Source of the DNA: Hysterangium stoloniferum
Taxonomy: Eukaryota > Basidiomycota > Agaricomycetes > Hysterangiales > Hysterangiaceae
Assembly (NCBI GenBank): GCA_015178975.1
Contig: WHVD01000055.1
Location: forward strand, 62,001 to 126,000
Length of the DNA: 64,000 bases
Direction: 5' to 3'
Shown: positions 23,066 through 33,095 of the stretch, piece by piece
How positions within the stretch are numbered: position 1 is the stretch's first letter
Layout of the letters: the number at the start of each line of letters is the position of its first letter
Notes under the pieces: model-generated
Told to the model about the DNA's origin: nothing
Seen by the model: the letters and a program-made list of their open reading frames with translations, nothing else
Databases searched by the model: none
Position numbers and translations under genes: made by a program

Positions 23066-23742
23066 CCACGTTGGGGAGGCCTGGCGCCTTGGGACGCGCT
23101 GCGTATATATGGATGCGGCCGGTCCTCGTGTAGGTCTATCTTATTCACTCTTGGATGGGTGTAGCGTATATGTAGCTGTGGTGCTCGCTGCCTATATCGG
23201 CGTGCTTTGGATGGTCAGGATCGGGCGTCCGGCTTTGTTCGTGATCCGTGCCACTCACCACTCTTGCCCGCATCACGTATATACACCCCTCGTGGCTTCA
23301 CCTCAGTCCGCTGTACTACTGTCATACGAGATTGAGATACATATTCTAGGGATATTGTTTTTAACATTGATCAGGTGGGCTCAATTGTGTGCAATGAGAT
23401 ATGATACCATTCGACAGAGGTCTCACCGTTTTCTGACAAGTTTGAGCTTACAGTACATATGCATCATGCAATCGGCGAGACGAACACTCCACTGAGCCAG
23501 ATCAATTGTACACACACGCTCAATACCCCAATGCAAATCGTGGGGATTTTTCATCACTATATGTTTGGCATTTGCAAAAGGGACGTCGACGTCGATAAGT
23601 GGTGTTGCAAGTGGCTCTGAGCTACCGACGTTTCATACGGCATACACCCAGTAATTAGACCAGTAGGATGAAACATGCAAATGTTCAAAGAGAAAAATGT
23701 AATATATAAGACCGGGTGTAGTCGTCTTTACAATAAGAATCG
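23066..23742. other. Spacer without supported gene
   Basis: A plus-strand frame at 23028-23495 starts inside the HUS1 fragment and has no recognisable domain. I regard it as chance. The rest is the 3' flank of the epimerase gene. Confidence 0.4.
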
Positions 23743-25448
23743 TTAGACAAGTGAAAAGCGGTAAGTTGTCGACCAGTGAAAGTCTCTCCCTGGCGAATAA
23801 ATCTGGTCAACATGCCATTCAGGCGTGTTAATAGCATCCTCCCATCCTACACGTCGAAAGGTGAGTGCAAGTTTCGAAAGGTAAACAATGTGACGAACCC
23901 ATTTGTTCAATGGCTATAGCAGCCCATGTGGTATAATTAAGGTTCGGACCCCCATGGATGACTTTCCGGGGAATGTTCAAGAATTGTGCAGTAAAGATCT
24001 CGACCGCGGGCTGATTTGTCGTTATATCTAATCTAATACCAGAGTTTTCGCTCCATAGAGAGAGACCCGGAACAACGTCCGCCGGGTGATCGTAAATAAA
24101 GTTGTTATCATATCCGGTGCAACCTAAAGATCGTGAGGACCGACCCAGAGCAAGAGCTGACCAGCACACCTTGGCCACAAACATTGACGGCCTGGTTAAT
24201 CTTTGTTCCAATTTTTCGCGGAAAGCGGAAGTCAAGAACTGTGCCGTGAGTGTTCAAAATATCACCGGTGGGGACAAGATCGCCGTCATCAATAGGAACA
24301 CGCGAGGAATCGACACGTAGAGTGTGATTAAGGATATCTTGACCCTCAATCCCTTGAAATGCATCCAAATTCCTAAACACAAAACCGTTTAAATAACAGC
24401 GTATCAGTGTATTGCTCATACCAATAAATATGCTGTGTTGTCATTATTGGAGTTTTCTCGGATGCGGTGGCCTTGAGATATGTATGAAAAACTCCACCAT
24501 TTGAGACAGTGTGAGTAACCTGATAAAACGATACTTTAATCGACCTATCATACTCCAGGGCAAAGGAGGGGGGGCTGTACCTGTGCGATCACAGTCCCAG
24601 GGAACCCCTCATCAGCAGGATCTACGTGTGCAAACGTAACGCTTGTTTTTGACTGGGATACCACTGTCCAATTTCTGATCGAATGATAATATATTTTTAA
24701 GCATTAGGCACCAAAATTTCTGTGTAAATATCCGACCTTCTGTCCCAACCAATAGTACCACCGTGAAGCCTATGTATGTTAAGATCGATCTTCAAATAAA
24801 ATACTAGAAGTTGCTAACTGACGTTGTCTGGCCATCAAAGTCGTTAAGGGGCGTGTGGAATACATTCGAAGCGTTTGCTTGTGGAAACTTGGTAATGGGG
24901 ATGGAAAAGGTACCTACAGAGATGTTAAGGCTACAATTGGCTACCTTGTAGACACCTCTTCACCACATACCATTTTTAATACGGCCTGCATAACTGTGGG
25001 GCAGTGAGGTGCAATAGTACAATCGTATGAGAACCTCAGCACTACACTTACCGGCCAATAATTGGATTGAACATAGGATGAAACGTGTCAGTCAATAGCA
25101 TGGACTAGAATTTTTGGAATGTTATATGTAAGTTTGCAGCGAGAGTTCCCAGAAAATTCAAACACATACATTATCATCGTAGCCTAAGATGACGTCTCTA
25201 CCGACGCCAGTTTTGTCTTTAACCCATAGTTCTGTCAGTGTTGCACCCAGAGGGACGAAGCTAGCATTGATGGATCCATCGGGAGCTGATAAAATAGTCA
25301 AATTAAAAGGCTAGGACGACCATTGGTTACCCATATGTTTATATTGAATTGAGTGACGCACGTATTCCGCCGCAATTGATTGAAATGGCAGTAACAGTGC
25401 CAATGCCAGTCTGAGGAATGCAGCGGGTCCTAGCGTAACAGGTGCCAT
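23743..25448 (-). CDS. Secreted aldose 1-epimerase (galactose mutarotase family)
   Basis: Interconverts alpha and beta anomers of aldoses. The minus-strand gene starts at 25448 with a hydrophobic signal peptide (MAPVTLGPAAFLRLALALLL) ending near Ala27, so the product is probably secreted. Exons separated by short GT-AG introns encode FVPLGATLTELWV, ILGYDD, NPIIGRYAGRIKNG, FHTPLNDFDG and LHGGTIGWDRRNW (the HGG motif holds a catalytic His), then NLDAF and VDSSRVPIDDGDLVPTG, GYDNNFIYD, GLSLWSENSGIRLDITT and FLNIPRKVIHGGPNLNYT. The last exon ends DFHWSTTYRFSLV. Blocks and order match fungal extracellular mutarotases. The HGG exon is bounded by two short introns, so it is easily missed in automated models. 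Exon borders are my reading. Not part of an obvious operon-like cluster; its neighbour HUS1 is transcribed in the same direction, 1 kb away. Confidence 0.85.
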
Positions 25449-26446
25449 GGCGAATACCTTGATAACATCCTACATATTGGACTTCATTGATGTCTGGGTT
25501 ATCTCCATTTTGATTTTTAGCACCTGACGCTTGCGGACCGACAGGATCAATGTGACATGGGTCATGAGTAGGGCATCAATCAATTCATCTACATTTATTT
25601 CCAAAGAAAAAGGTCAGCTGAGGAATCCACACTTGTCTGGGCCATCAAGAAATAGAATATCAAAATCGCTATGAATAAAGTATTTCTCTAAAATGCGCGC
25701 CTTGAGTATCCTACAATAGTATGAGTGTCAAGACACATTACAGTATTGGGGGCTATCAAAATAAGATGTTTCATTAGGTTCAAATTCCTCATTTTGCAGC
25801 GTGTTTCAAATTTTGCCTTTACGGAGTAAACTCTGAGGCCTTTGATACAATTTGCATTATGAAGTGGAGGCATTATCCGGGCGAGGTTCATCCTTTTTTG
25901 TGGAAAAAATCCATATACTTCTTATCAAATCGCATGCGCATTTAGCTGCCTGTGCTCAACCCTCATGAGCCAGCGTCGACATTTAAATCTGCAACTTACA
26001 AGAACTTCAATTTCTCCCGTATTACTACATATCCAATTTCAACTCTACAAAGATTGAACTCTTTAAATGGATCCACAACAGCTCACAAGGCTAGCCAAGT
26101 GAATATCATTGAATCCATGCATCCCTCATATGCTAGACGTTGACGGTGCTCCAAATTCCAAAGAATCAAACGGTAATATGTAGGTACCATTTAATTATAG
26201 ATACTGTCGGTGCATTAATGTTCTGGGAATGGCCACATCCCCATCGCCGTACAAAACACACCCCGAGCCCTTCTGTTCCCCTTATTGTTTTTCAACGACA
26301 AATATAAACCAAAATATGGCATGAGCGGCCAACTTGAAGAACCCGGCCTAGCCAGGAAGGCTTTGCCGGACACTCCCTTTGGAGTCCGTTTAAGTGAGGC
26401 ATTATTATAGAATTACTATTTATTACAAAATAGTGTCTGGCCTTCA
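25449..26446. other. Intergenic region, no supported gene
   Basis: Holds the promoter of the epimerase gene and the 3' flank of HUS1. Small frames on both strands (25688-25891 minus, 25952-26143 plus) show no recognisable domain and overlap AT-rich sequence. Confidence 0.45.
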
Positions 26447-27612
26447 TTAGTTGTCGATACCATCGTGGATGGCCGGGATATAAAATGTCAATATATCGCC
26501 TGGTTCTTCAACCTTCCCAACATAAACATACATAATAATACAGTAATTGTGGCAGATACCTGAAACGTGTCCGTCAAAACCATGCCTTCATTAAGCTGAT
26601 ATTTAACCCACAAGCAATAGTAGTAGTAGAAACGATGTGACTCGACAAGAACTTGAGAAAGCTTTTCACAGATACCAGAGTCGTCGCGTACGCCTCCGGT
26701 TCTACCGGTTCTTCATCCTCACCGCGTTCTATCGGGAACTGTGATTAGAATATCCGACAGGGAAGAGACGAATACTATTCACCAATCGGAGGGTTCTTAC
26801 AGTCTGACCACTCTGTGTCTACCTTGACAGCGTCTGTCTCGATGAATAGCCTAAGATGACCATTACCGTTTGCAGACACGCCCATTATGTCAGAGAGCTG
26901 GCGGAGATGGTCTGTGACCGCGCGCAGCTTGGACAATGGGGGGAGAAATATGTGGACCTATGCGACGATCGGTTTACATGCCTAAAAAAATATCGCCACC
27001 ATACGTACATCTGGCTCTGGACACATTGGTTCTTTTAGACTTTCCACGTCCGCAGGTCGCATAACCTCTATATTAACGTCCTGAGTCACGGATGCCTTTT
27101 TATTTTGGCGCGTCTGGACAATGATTTCGAAGCTTAACACCGCGTGGTCGTTCTTTTTTGCAAGTTTTACGACTACTTCTGGAGACGTGGACGCAGATTT
27201 AAGGGCTTGTATCAATGGCTCAGACCCAATTTTGATCGTTATTTCGTCGTTGGAGTTGGATTGAATCCGGTAATCTTTGAATAGCGTGGACTGTAGGGGT
27301 GCTCAGTCGTGTGGTGACAAACCGAACATCGCAAAACAACTTACTACTTTAATTATTCTACATGCAGTTATCAGCACTACTAGGTAATACATTCTCATAG
27401 TTTCTCACGACCAAACTTGAATCCCCCCGTCGCCAGGCTTGTCACATATTATCCGCATATGTGTAGGCGAAAACTTGAGAATACAGGTTTTTGTAAGCCT
27501 TTCCACCGTCTGGATGATTCCTAATGACTTCTTAATGCTCATTTTATACCGTATTGTATCGTAACTCACGTAGAAATATTGGAACATTCTCGATCGACGC
27601 ACGCAATCGCAT
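26447..27612 (-). CDS. HUS1: Checkpoint clamp subunit Hus1
   Basis: Subunit of the Rad9-Rad1-Hus1 (9-1-1) sliding clamp that loads at DNA damage and activates the checkpoint kinase; acts in the nucleus. The start at 27612 gives MRLRASIENVPIFL, then the exon IIQTVERLTKTCILKF and KPGDGGIQVWS. A 13-nt micro-exon (27345-27357) joins this to TLFKDYRIQSNSNDEITIKI. Further exons give LKSASTSPEVVVKLAK, TQDVNIEVM, the block HIFLPPLSKLRAVTDHLRQL (about 26930), GNGHLRLFIETDAVKVDTEW, then AYATTLVSVKSFLKFLSSHI, ICHNYCIIMYVYVGKVEEP and the end DILTFYIPAIHDGIDN. This follows Hus1 from start to finish. Introns are short and GT-AG. It is divergent from the Maf gene across 70 bp, and a fragment of it lies at 22867-23065. 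Confidence 0.93.
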
Positions 27613-27682
27613 GGAAGTCGAGGCAGGTCAAACGAGGTGGGCGTGTATAGACGCGTTGCTGACTCACGTAATCTAACGCCCC
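27613..27682. promoter_or_regulatory. 70-bp bidirectional promoter, HUS1/Maf, with ACGCGT
   Basis: Only 70 bp separate the start codons of HUS1 (minus) and the Maf gene (plus). The interval holds ACGCGT at 27651-27656, the MluI cell-cycle box bound in other fungi by MBF-type factors at G1/S genes. Whether this organism uses the box is an inference. Confidence 0.6.
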
Positions 27683-28823
27683 ATGGCTCCCAAGCACGAA
27701 GCCGTCTTGGACTCTGCCTTGCGGATTCCAGGTGAATTTTTAGTTGGATATAAAATTCATGTATTTACAATCATTCCTGCAGCAACAAACAAACTTGCGG
27801 GCAAGAGAATCGTCTTAGCGTCCAATAGTCCCCGTCGAAAGGAGATCCTGAAGACGTTGGTTAGTTGAGCAAGATTTGAGCATGTGTTAAATCTTCATGT
27901 TCACATCAGCCATAAATAGGGACTGGATCCTGAAGTTGTTCCCTCTTTATTTAAAGAAGATTTGCCCCATTCATTGTTTAACAATGTGTACGAATATCCC
28001 GTTGCAACTGCCACTGAGAAAGCAGTTGAAGTATACGAACGCTTGGTCGTGAGTTGAGTCTATCTCACGTCTCTATGCCCTCTCATCACTTGGTTGTTCT
28101 AGCAAGAAAGCCCAGACGATGCCCCCGACCTTGTAATTGGAGGTAATCTCCCTGTCCAAGTCTTCTACTCAGTGACTCATGCCAGCTTGTGCTGTTCAGC
28201 TGATACGGTCGTGTTGAGCCATCATGCCACTCCGTCGGCGACAACGCACCATAGCGAAGTGCCTGATACGCGGCCTGACATACTAGAGAAACCACAAAGT
28301 AAAGAAGACAACCTACGCATGCTGATGGACTTAAATGGAGGCGCATGCGAGGTAGTAACAGGTGTTACTGTTGGTGAGCTTGTATTCCCGACCATCATTT
28401 AAGAGAATATTCATCTTGTTGCAGTTTATCCGATAATTACCGCACCTGGTTATGGCATCAGGTTCGTCAGATGTCCAAAGCTTGGATGCTGACCTGCTGA
28501 CCTGCTGACCTGCTTTGAGAATAGATCGATAGATGAACGAACGGTCGTCCATTTCTCCGAGAATCCTGTACATATCCTGAAAGCTTATGTGGATAATGGG
28601 GAAGGGCTTGACCGGGCAGGCGGTTTTGCCATACAAGTACGTGGAAAGAGGCTTGTCTTCGCTGTTGATAGCTGAACCAGCAATGTGTTCAAAGGGTCTC
28701 GGTAGTTTACTAGTTCGCAAGATAGACGGCGATTACTCCAACGTTGTTGGCTTCCCGGGAGCTTCATTTTTCAAATTTATAGATACACTTATCACAGAAG
28801 AGGACGATTTCTTGGATATCTGA
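27683..28823 (+). CDS. Maf-family nucleotide pyrophosphatase
   Basis: Maf/HAM1-like proteins hydrolyse non-canonical or modified nucleoside triphosphates to monophosphates in the cytosol (house-cleaning). The start at 27683 gives MAPKHEAVLDSALRIP, followed by intron 27732-27782. The exon KRIVLASNSPRRKEILKTL carries the signature SxSPRR motif, then GLDPEVVPSLF, LVIGADTVVL (conserved Asp of the family) and ILEKPQSKEDNLRML, then EVVTGVTV. Later exons give GIRSIDERTVVHF, AYVDNGEGLDRAGGFAIQG and KIDGDYSNVVGFP, the family's C-terminal signature. Stop at 28821-28823. About 245 residues, slightly longer than bacterial Maf. An intron near 28485-28515 contains the 9-bp unit GCTGACCT(G) three times. Convergent with the COX4 gene. 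Confidence 0.92.
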
Positions 28824-28936
28824 TCTAAACACATCATCCTCGTTTATACTTGTGATAAAAAACGTTTTGACGCGTTGGTGTTGAAGGAGATAAGGAATAA
28901 GAACTGTATCCTTATACATTATTCTAATACTGCAAT

Positions 28937-29501
28937 TCAATGATGGTGGCCGTCGTCTTCTACCCCTTGGAAATCCAGTTTGAAAACTGAGGGAGGGATA
29001 AGACACGACTGCTGGCGTTCAAGCAAAATACGCTCAACTCACCATTTCCACATTCAGTGCAGCGACCGTTTTTACCGTTATTATGCAACGTCAACCACAG
29101 GGTCCGGTGTTCTTCTGGAGGATATCCAGTGCAGCCAACGATACGAGTGGTGGCCTACAACCATATAACGTAAATTGGCGACCACCTCTTAACTCTTAGC
29201 CATAACGCACCAAAGACGGGACAAGAACGGGATCCGCCATCGTGCCCTTTTTCGAGAAATCGGGCTTCCTCACGAATACGTCGATGCCCTCCTGTCTTCC
29301 CAAGAGCTGAAGACGCTCAGGACCTGTTGCTTGCTCTTCGGAGGTAGGGACGTGACCTGCGGGGGTTCCGGGCCCAGTGTGCAATGGGACTGGGGGTTCA
29401 GGTGTGGAAAGGCATCGCGGGGTGCTCGAGACAGATCTAGTAACAGCTGCAACTCTGAGAACTGGTCTCGTGAGGCGGGTTGCAAGTCTGCAAGACAGCA
29501 T
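28937..29501 (-). CDS. COX4: Cytochrome c oxidase subunit 4 (mammalian Vb type)
   Basis: Nuclear-encoded structural subunit of mitochondrial complex IV, facing the matrix. The first exon (from 29501) starts with an Arg/Ser-rich, acid-free presequence (MLSCRLATRLTRPVLRVAAV) typical of mitochondrial import, followed by ATGPERLQLLGRQEGIDVF and GTMADPVLVPSL. The second exon gives IVGCTGYPPEEHRTLWLTL and RCTECGN, which contain the zinc-ligand cysteines of this family. The last short exon ends FKLDFQGVEDDGHHH (stop 28937-28939). About 150 residues, as expected. Two introns of about 55-60 nt. The poly-His-like tail is common in fungal Cox4. Confidence 0.92.
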
Positions 29502-30143
29502 GATTTGAAGGGTTAGTTAAAAGCCGAGCTGGGCGGAGTTTGAATCTGGAATAAAACAAGTGCTCGGTCATACCTTGCACACTATCGTAAGGCTATGGTT
29601 CCCTTTCTGAAACAGGGTATATTCCTATTCATAACAGTACTGACAAGTGGCATTAGTTTTACACTACCATCCAGAAGAAATCTATTATAACACGCGATCT
29701 CTCAGGCAGAACCGGTTTATTTTAGCCATGGTTCTCCGCCGGAGGTTCAGGAAAACGCTTCAAAGGAGTTCGACAGTATTGTCGAATTAAATAAATATTT
29801 GTATAGGTTCCAACGACCCCCCCAGGCGCAACTGCCTCTATTCTCTCTGTTTTTGATGCAAGCCATGGTCAAAGACAGAGTCGACACCAATATACGACAC
29901 GCCACCCAACTTTGATCCCATTTTTTTTGGGTGGGGACATATCTATGTACGCTTCGTTAAATTGACTCACCGACCCGATCCCTGACCTTGACTGCCAGAT
30001 GACACCCCAGGATGCGGAAGGGTTGATCAAGCAGATATGTTCGACTTCGGTGACCGCTCTACAAAATCTATCTATTCAACTTGTAAATTATCCTAACAGC
30101 CGTTGTATAAATAATGGATACCATTCTCCTAGTTTTATATCTC
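29502..30143. other. Intergenic region (COX4 promoter / methyltransferase 3' flank)
   Basis: No convincing coding sequence. It contains the COX4 upstream region and the downstream flank of the methyltransferase. A plus-strand frame beginning 29999 runs antisense into the methyltransferase and is a shadow. Confidence 0.45.
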
Positions 30144-31306
30144 TTATAAAATTCTCTCTACGCTCCACACTAGGAAATTGCTGTTGTTCTGACTGTCATC
30201 GTTGTCCCTTCCCTTATAGACGGCATCATCTTCAGTGTGTGAGTTTGCCTCGGCCTTGGTGTCAACAATTTTGGCCTCAACCTTCACAGATCCAGGCTGA
30301 AAAATCTCCTCTTCCCACATCGTACGCCAACTATCAGGCGAGTGACAAAACATATATCTGCCCCCGGCACCATCGTAATGCTGGCCCTTTTCCGGCAAGC
30401 CAACGTGAATGCCAAAAATGATCGATCCCGGAAGTGGGGACAACAATGCTGCCAGTCGCCGTGCTACATCAGTTTGCACTTCTTCCGAAAAAACATGGAA
30501 AAATAAGCCGGTATATATGGCCGATACATGCCCATGAAGTGGCAATAGTGAATTTGTGAGACCTTGAACCGAGGGCGGGTCCGTAGTTACAACGGCAGTG
30601 GTAAGAGGGGGCCGCGGCAACGGCTCGGAGCCACCTACTACGGAGTTATCCAGTATATCTCCTTCAACAAAAGGAACAGGGAATGTTTCCCCTGTTGATC
30701 CAAACAATTCATGTCCAAGGACCCAAAGTGCTAACACAGCTTATTTAGAAGCCAATCAAAATGTGGCCTGTTACATAAACTCACGCTGCACTAGGTCAAA
30801 TCCGACAACGCTTTGTGAAGGATATCCATCGGAAATCAGCGCACGGATATCAGTTCCGAGCTGCAAGATCGTAAATTAGTCTGATAGCACACTTCAGACA
30901 CTCTTGGTACTAACACTACAACCCACATCAAGGAATATCGGATTCTTTCGGGTCTTCCCCACTGTCAAGACCCGTTTATAAGCAGGGGAACGAGTGACGT
31001 TGAATCTGGAGGGGCATATGCGTTAAGCTATCATCCAATGCCAAAACAATATACATACTTGGCGAAGAGGAACCGGCGAACGCACGGATACGTAGATATT
31101 TCATAAGCCTTTTGTTGAACGCTGATGATACGCTGTCTAACTTCTTCGTCGTTCAATAATCCCGTTTGCTCCTTGAAAAATGACAATTCCTTCTCGTTCA
31201 GGACAAGAAGGTTGGGATCCAAAGGCGTTTTCAATGGTGGGTTAAACATATCAGAAATTAGAGCACTGCATTGTCTCAATGGCAGACTATTATAAATCCC
31301 ATCCAC
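30144..31306 (-). CDS. SAM-dependent methyltransferase, basidiomycete type
   Basis: Class I methyltransferase of a family widespread in agaricomycetes, often next to secondary-metabolite genes; substrate unknown. Exon 1 (31306 leftwards) gives MDGIYNSLPLRQCSALISDM and YPCVRRFLFAK. Then KNPIFLDVGCSLGTDIR (SAM-binding motif I, DxGxxxGxD), ISDGYPSQSVVGFDL, LGHELFGS, PFVEGDILD, and after it SLLPLHGHVSAIYTGLFFHV, LAALLSPLPGSIIFGIHVGL, FCHSPDSWRTMWEEEIF and the end NFLVWSVERIL. About 300 residues, the usual size. Introns near 31059-31003, 30960-30850 and 30790-30740 are short GT-AG. A decayed partial copy follows at 31860-32190. The 5' flank 31307-31850 has no other gene. Confidence 0.85.
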
Positions 31307-31859
31307 TGACTGCTACTGGCGTCGCTACGCTCATGTGAGACTAATATCGGATCATTCAACTGAAGGTGGTAGTTCTCATGGGGAAATCAGAGGAGATGAG
31401 TCTTGATAGGATGAATTTCAGATAAAGTGGGTGTATTTATATAATGCATGTGATCAATGAATTCCGCCCAGGGGCTTGAGAACTGTGTCGATTTAAGTTA
31501 GATGGGGAGAAGCAGTCAGCAATTGTGCTTCATGCATTCAAATAAGTAAGGTTAGCCTGAGGATCAGCGGCTCGCGTGGCTATCCTTCATAAACATTACA
31601 CAAGAAATATGGGGGTCACCTTATCTATCTCATGTCAATTCGATGTCTGGGCAGTGCATAATAGAAAAAGAGACAACGAGCAAAGCTAGAAAGGCAAAAG
31701 CCTAACAGATCTGATTCAGAAATCCTGCTAATTTTACTTTAAACCTTAACCATTAGGCTTTCGATTTCGTTCAATTTTCACATCATCCCTCACGATGGCA
31801 TCATACTCTCATGATTTACCTAATACGCTCCTGCAACTCAGGCGAAGCTTGTCGATGTT
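31307..31859. other. Intergenic region, methyltransferase promoter
   Basis: Upstream flank of the methyltransferase gene. No coding signal or repeat recognised. Confidence 0.4.
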
Positions 31860-32190
31860 ACGTCCTTGCCGTGGAGTGCATGCGTGTCTCTGGTAACCAC
31901 ATTGGTGCCAATGACAATTTCCGCCGCCGCCCTTTTTACGGGTCCACGTTCAAAAATCTCTGCTCCCCACAGCTTGTATCAACTCTCTGCTGGGCGGCGG
32001 AAACTGGGTTTGCCACTAGGGTTTGAGTGAATTCCTGGTTTCGGTAAGCCCTCATGGGTATCAAATATTACGGATCCAGGAAGTGGGGAAAGTGCTGCCC
32101 GTTTGCTCATCCTCTGAAAAATAAGGCAACATGAACCATAAAAGTGTGACCACGAAGAGACATCAATGAGGTTGCTATATTGTATGGAGA
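31860..32190 (-). pseudogene. Partial copy of the methyltransferase gene
   Basis: The plus strand matches 30260-30560 of the intact gene in the same orientation: GTTCAAAAATCTCTGCTCCC corresponds to GCTGAAAAATCTCCTCTTCC, and ATTACGGATCCAGGAAGTGGGG to the LSPLPGSIIFG codons. The equivalent of the HGHVSA codons appears near 32145-32165. Indels and stops break the frame and the SAM-binding part was not found. It is a decayed tandem duplicate. Confidence 0.75.
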
Positions 32191-33095
32191 TCTTAAGCCA
32201 CCTAATACCGTATCACGAGAAGACTTGGGCAGCATACATATCAGCAGCTGTCAGTTCCTTAGGCGAGGAAGCTATTACGTACATACACTCACAAGCCACC
32301 CCGCACAAGAACATCGAGAAACTCTTTAAGTTTATGGCCTCGACATGTCTTATGCAAGGCACAATGTCAGTGCTCTACTGCAAACTAAGGTCAAACAGCC
32401 AATCGCACCCCATAACTTGACAAACAAGTAGTCGGGAAATACCGCATGGCATTAAGCGGATAATACTATCAAGTACTAGTAGATGGGGGATCTTTATATA
32501 TCCCGGAGACTATATTCGATCAAATCGCCGGTACAGCGTGTACTAGGGTATAAGTCTGCTCCAATCGATCAATGGGAGCCTGAGAGATATACTGGGTACT
32601 TGGGGAGGCCGCAGCAAAATATAATAAGATCTACTAACTTATTGGGTGAACTGCAGATACTTGTGTGTATACACCCTACGCCAGGCGCTAATTATTAGTA
32701 CTATTATGGGGGAGTTTCCGGTGAGAAGGGTTGGTGAGGGAGGGACTTTGAGTTGGGCATTATTTAAGTGGTGCAGATCCTCCAAAGAGTGGATCAAGCT
32801 GTCTCACATGCAATAGAATTTTTGTATTGGTAAACGAGTTGATTGATTCCTTTGTGCTGTGTAAACCTTGAAGCTTGATAATACGATATGGTGCTAAGAA
32901 GGATCCACTCGTAGGCGCAGATAAATTGAGAATACAATTACTGGTTACAGTGTCTCTATCATGTGGTTTCAAACAGGGATTGCGCTTCAGAACCGACAAA
33001 CACTTCAGAGGGCTCAGGAGCCATTCACAAGTCAATTAAGAGAATTATTAAATTTATGCAAATGATCTACTCCGACAAACGAAGCAGCAGCGCAT
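32191..33095. other. Spacer without supported gene
   Basis: Contains the further flank of the methyltransferase remnant and the 3' side of CYP51. A minus-strand frame at 32760-33035 shows no recognisable domain and begins just after the CYP51 stop. I do not support it. Confidence 0.4.

Noticed and set aside
23028..23495. Plus-strand frame of 155 residues
   Set aside because: It begins inside the HUS1 fragment on the opposite strand and has no domain or exon context.
29999..30421. Plus-strand 140-residue frame
   Set aside because: Most of it is antisense to the last exon of the methyltransferase and it lacks any domain.
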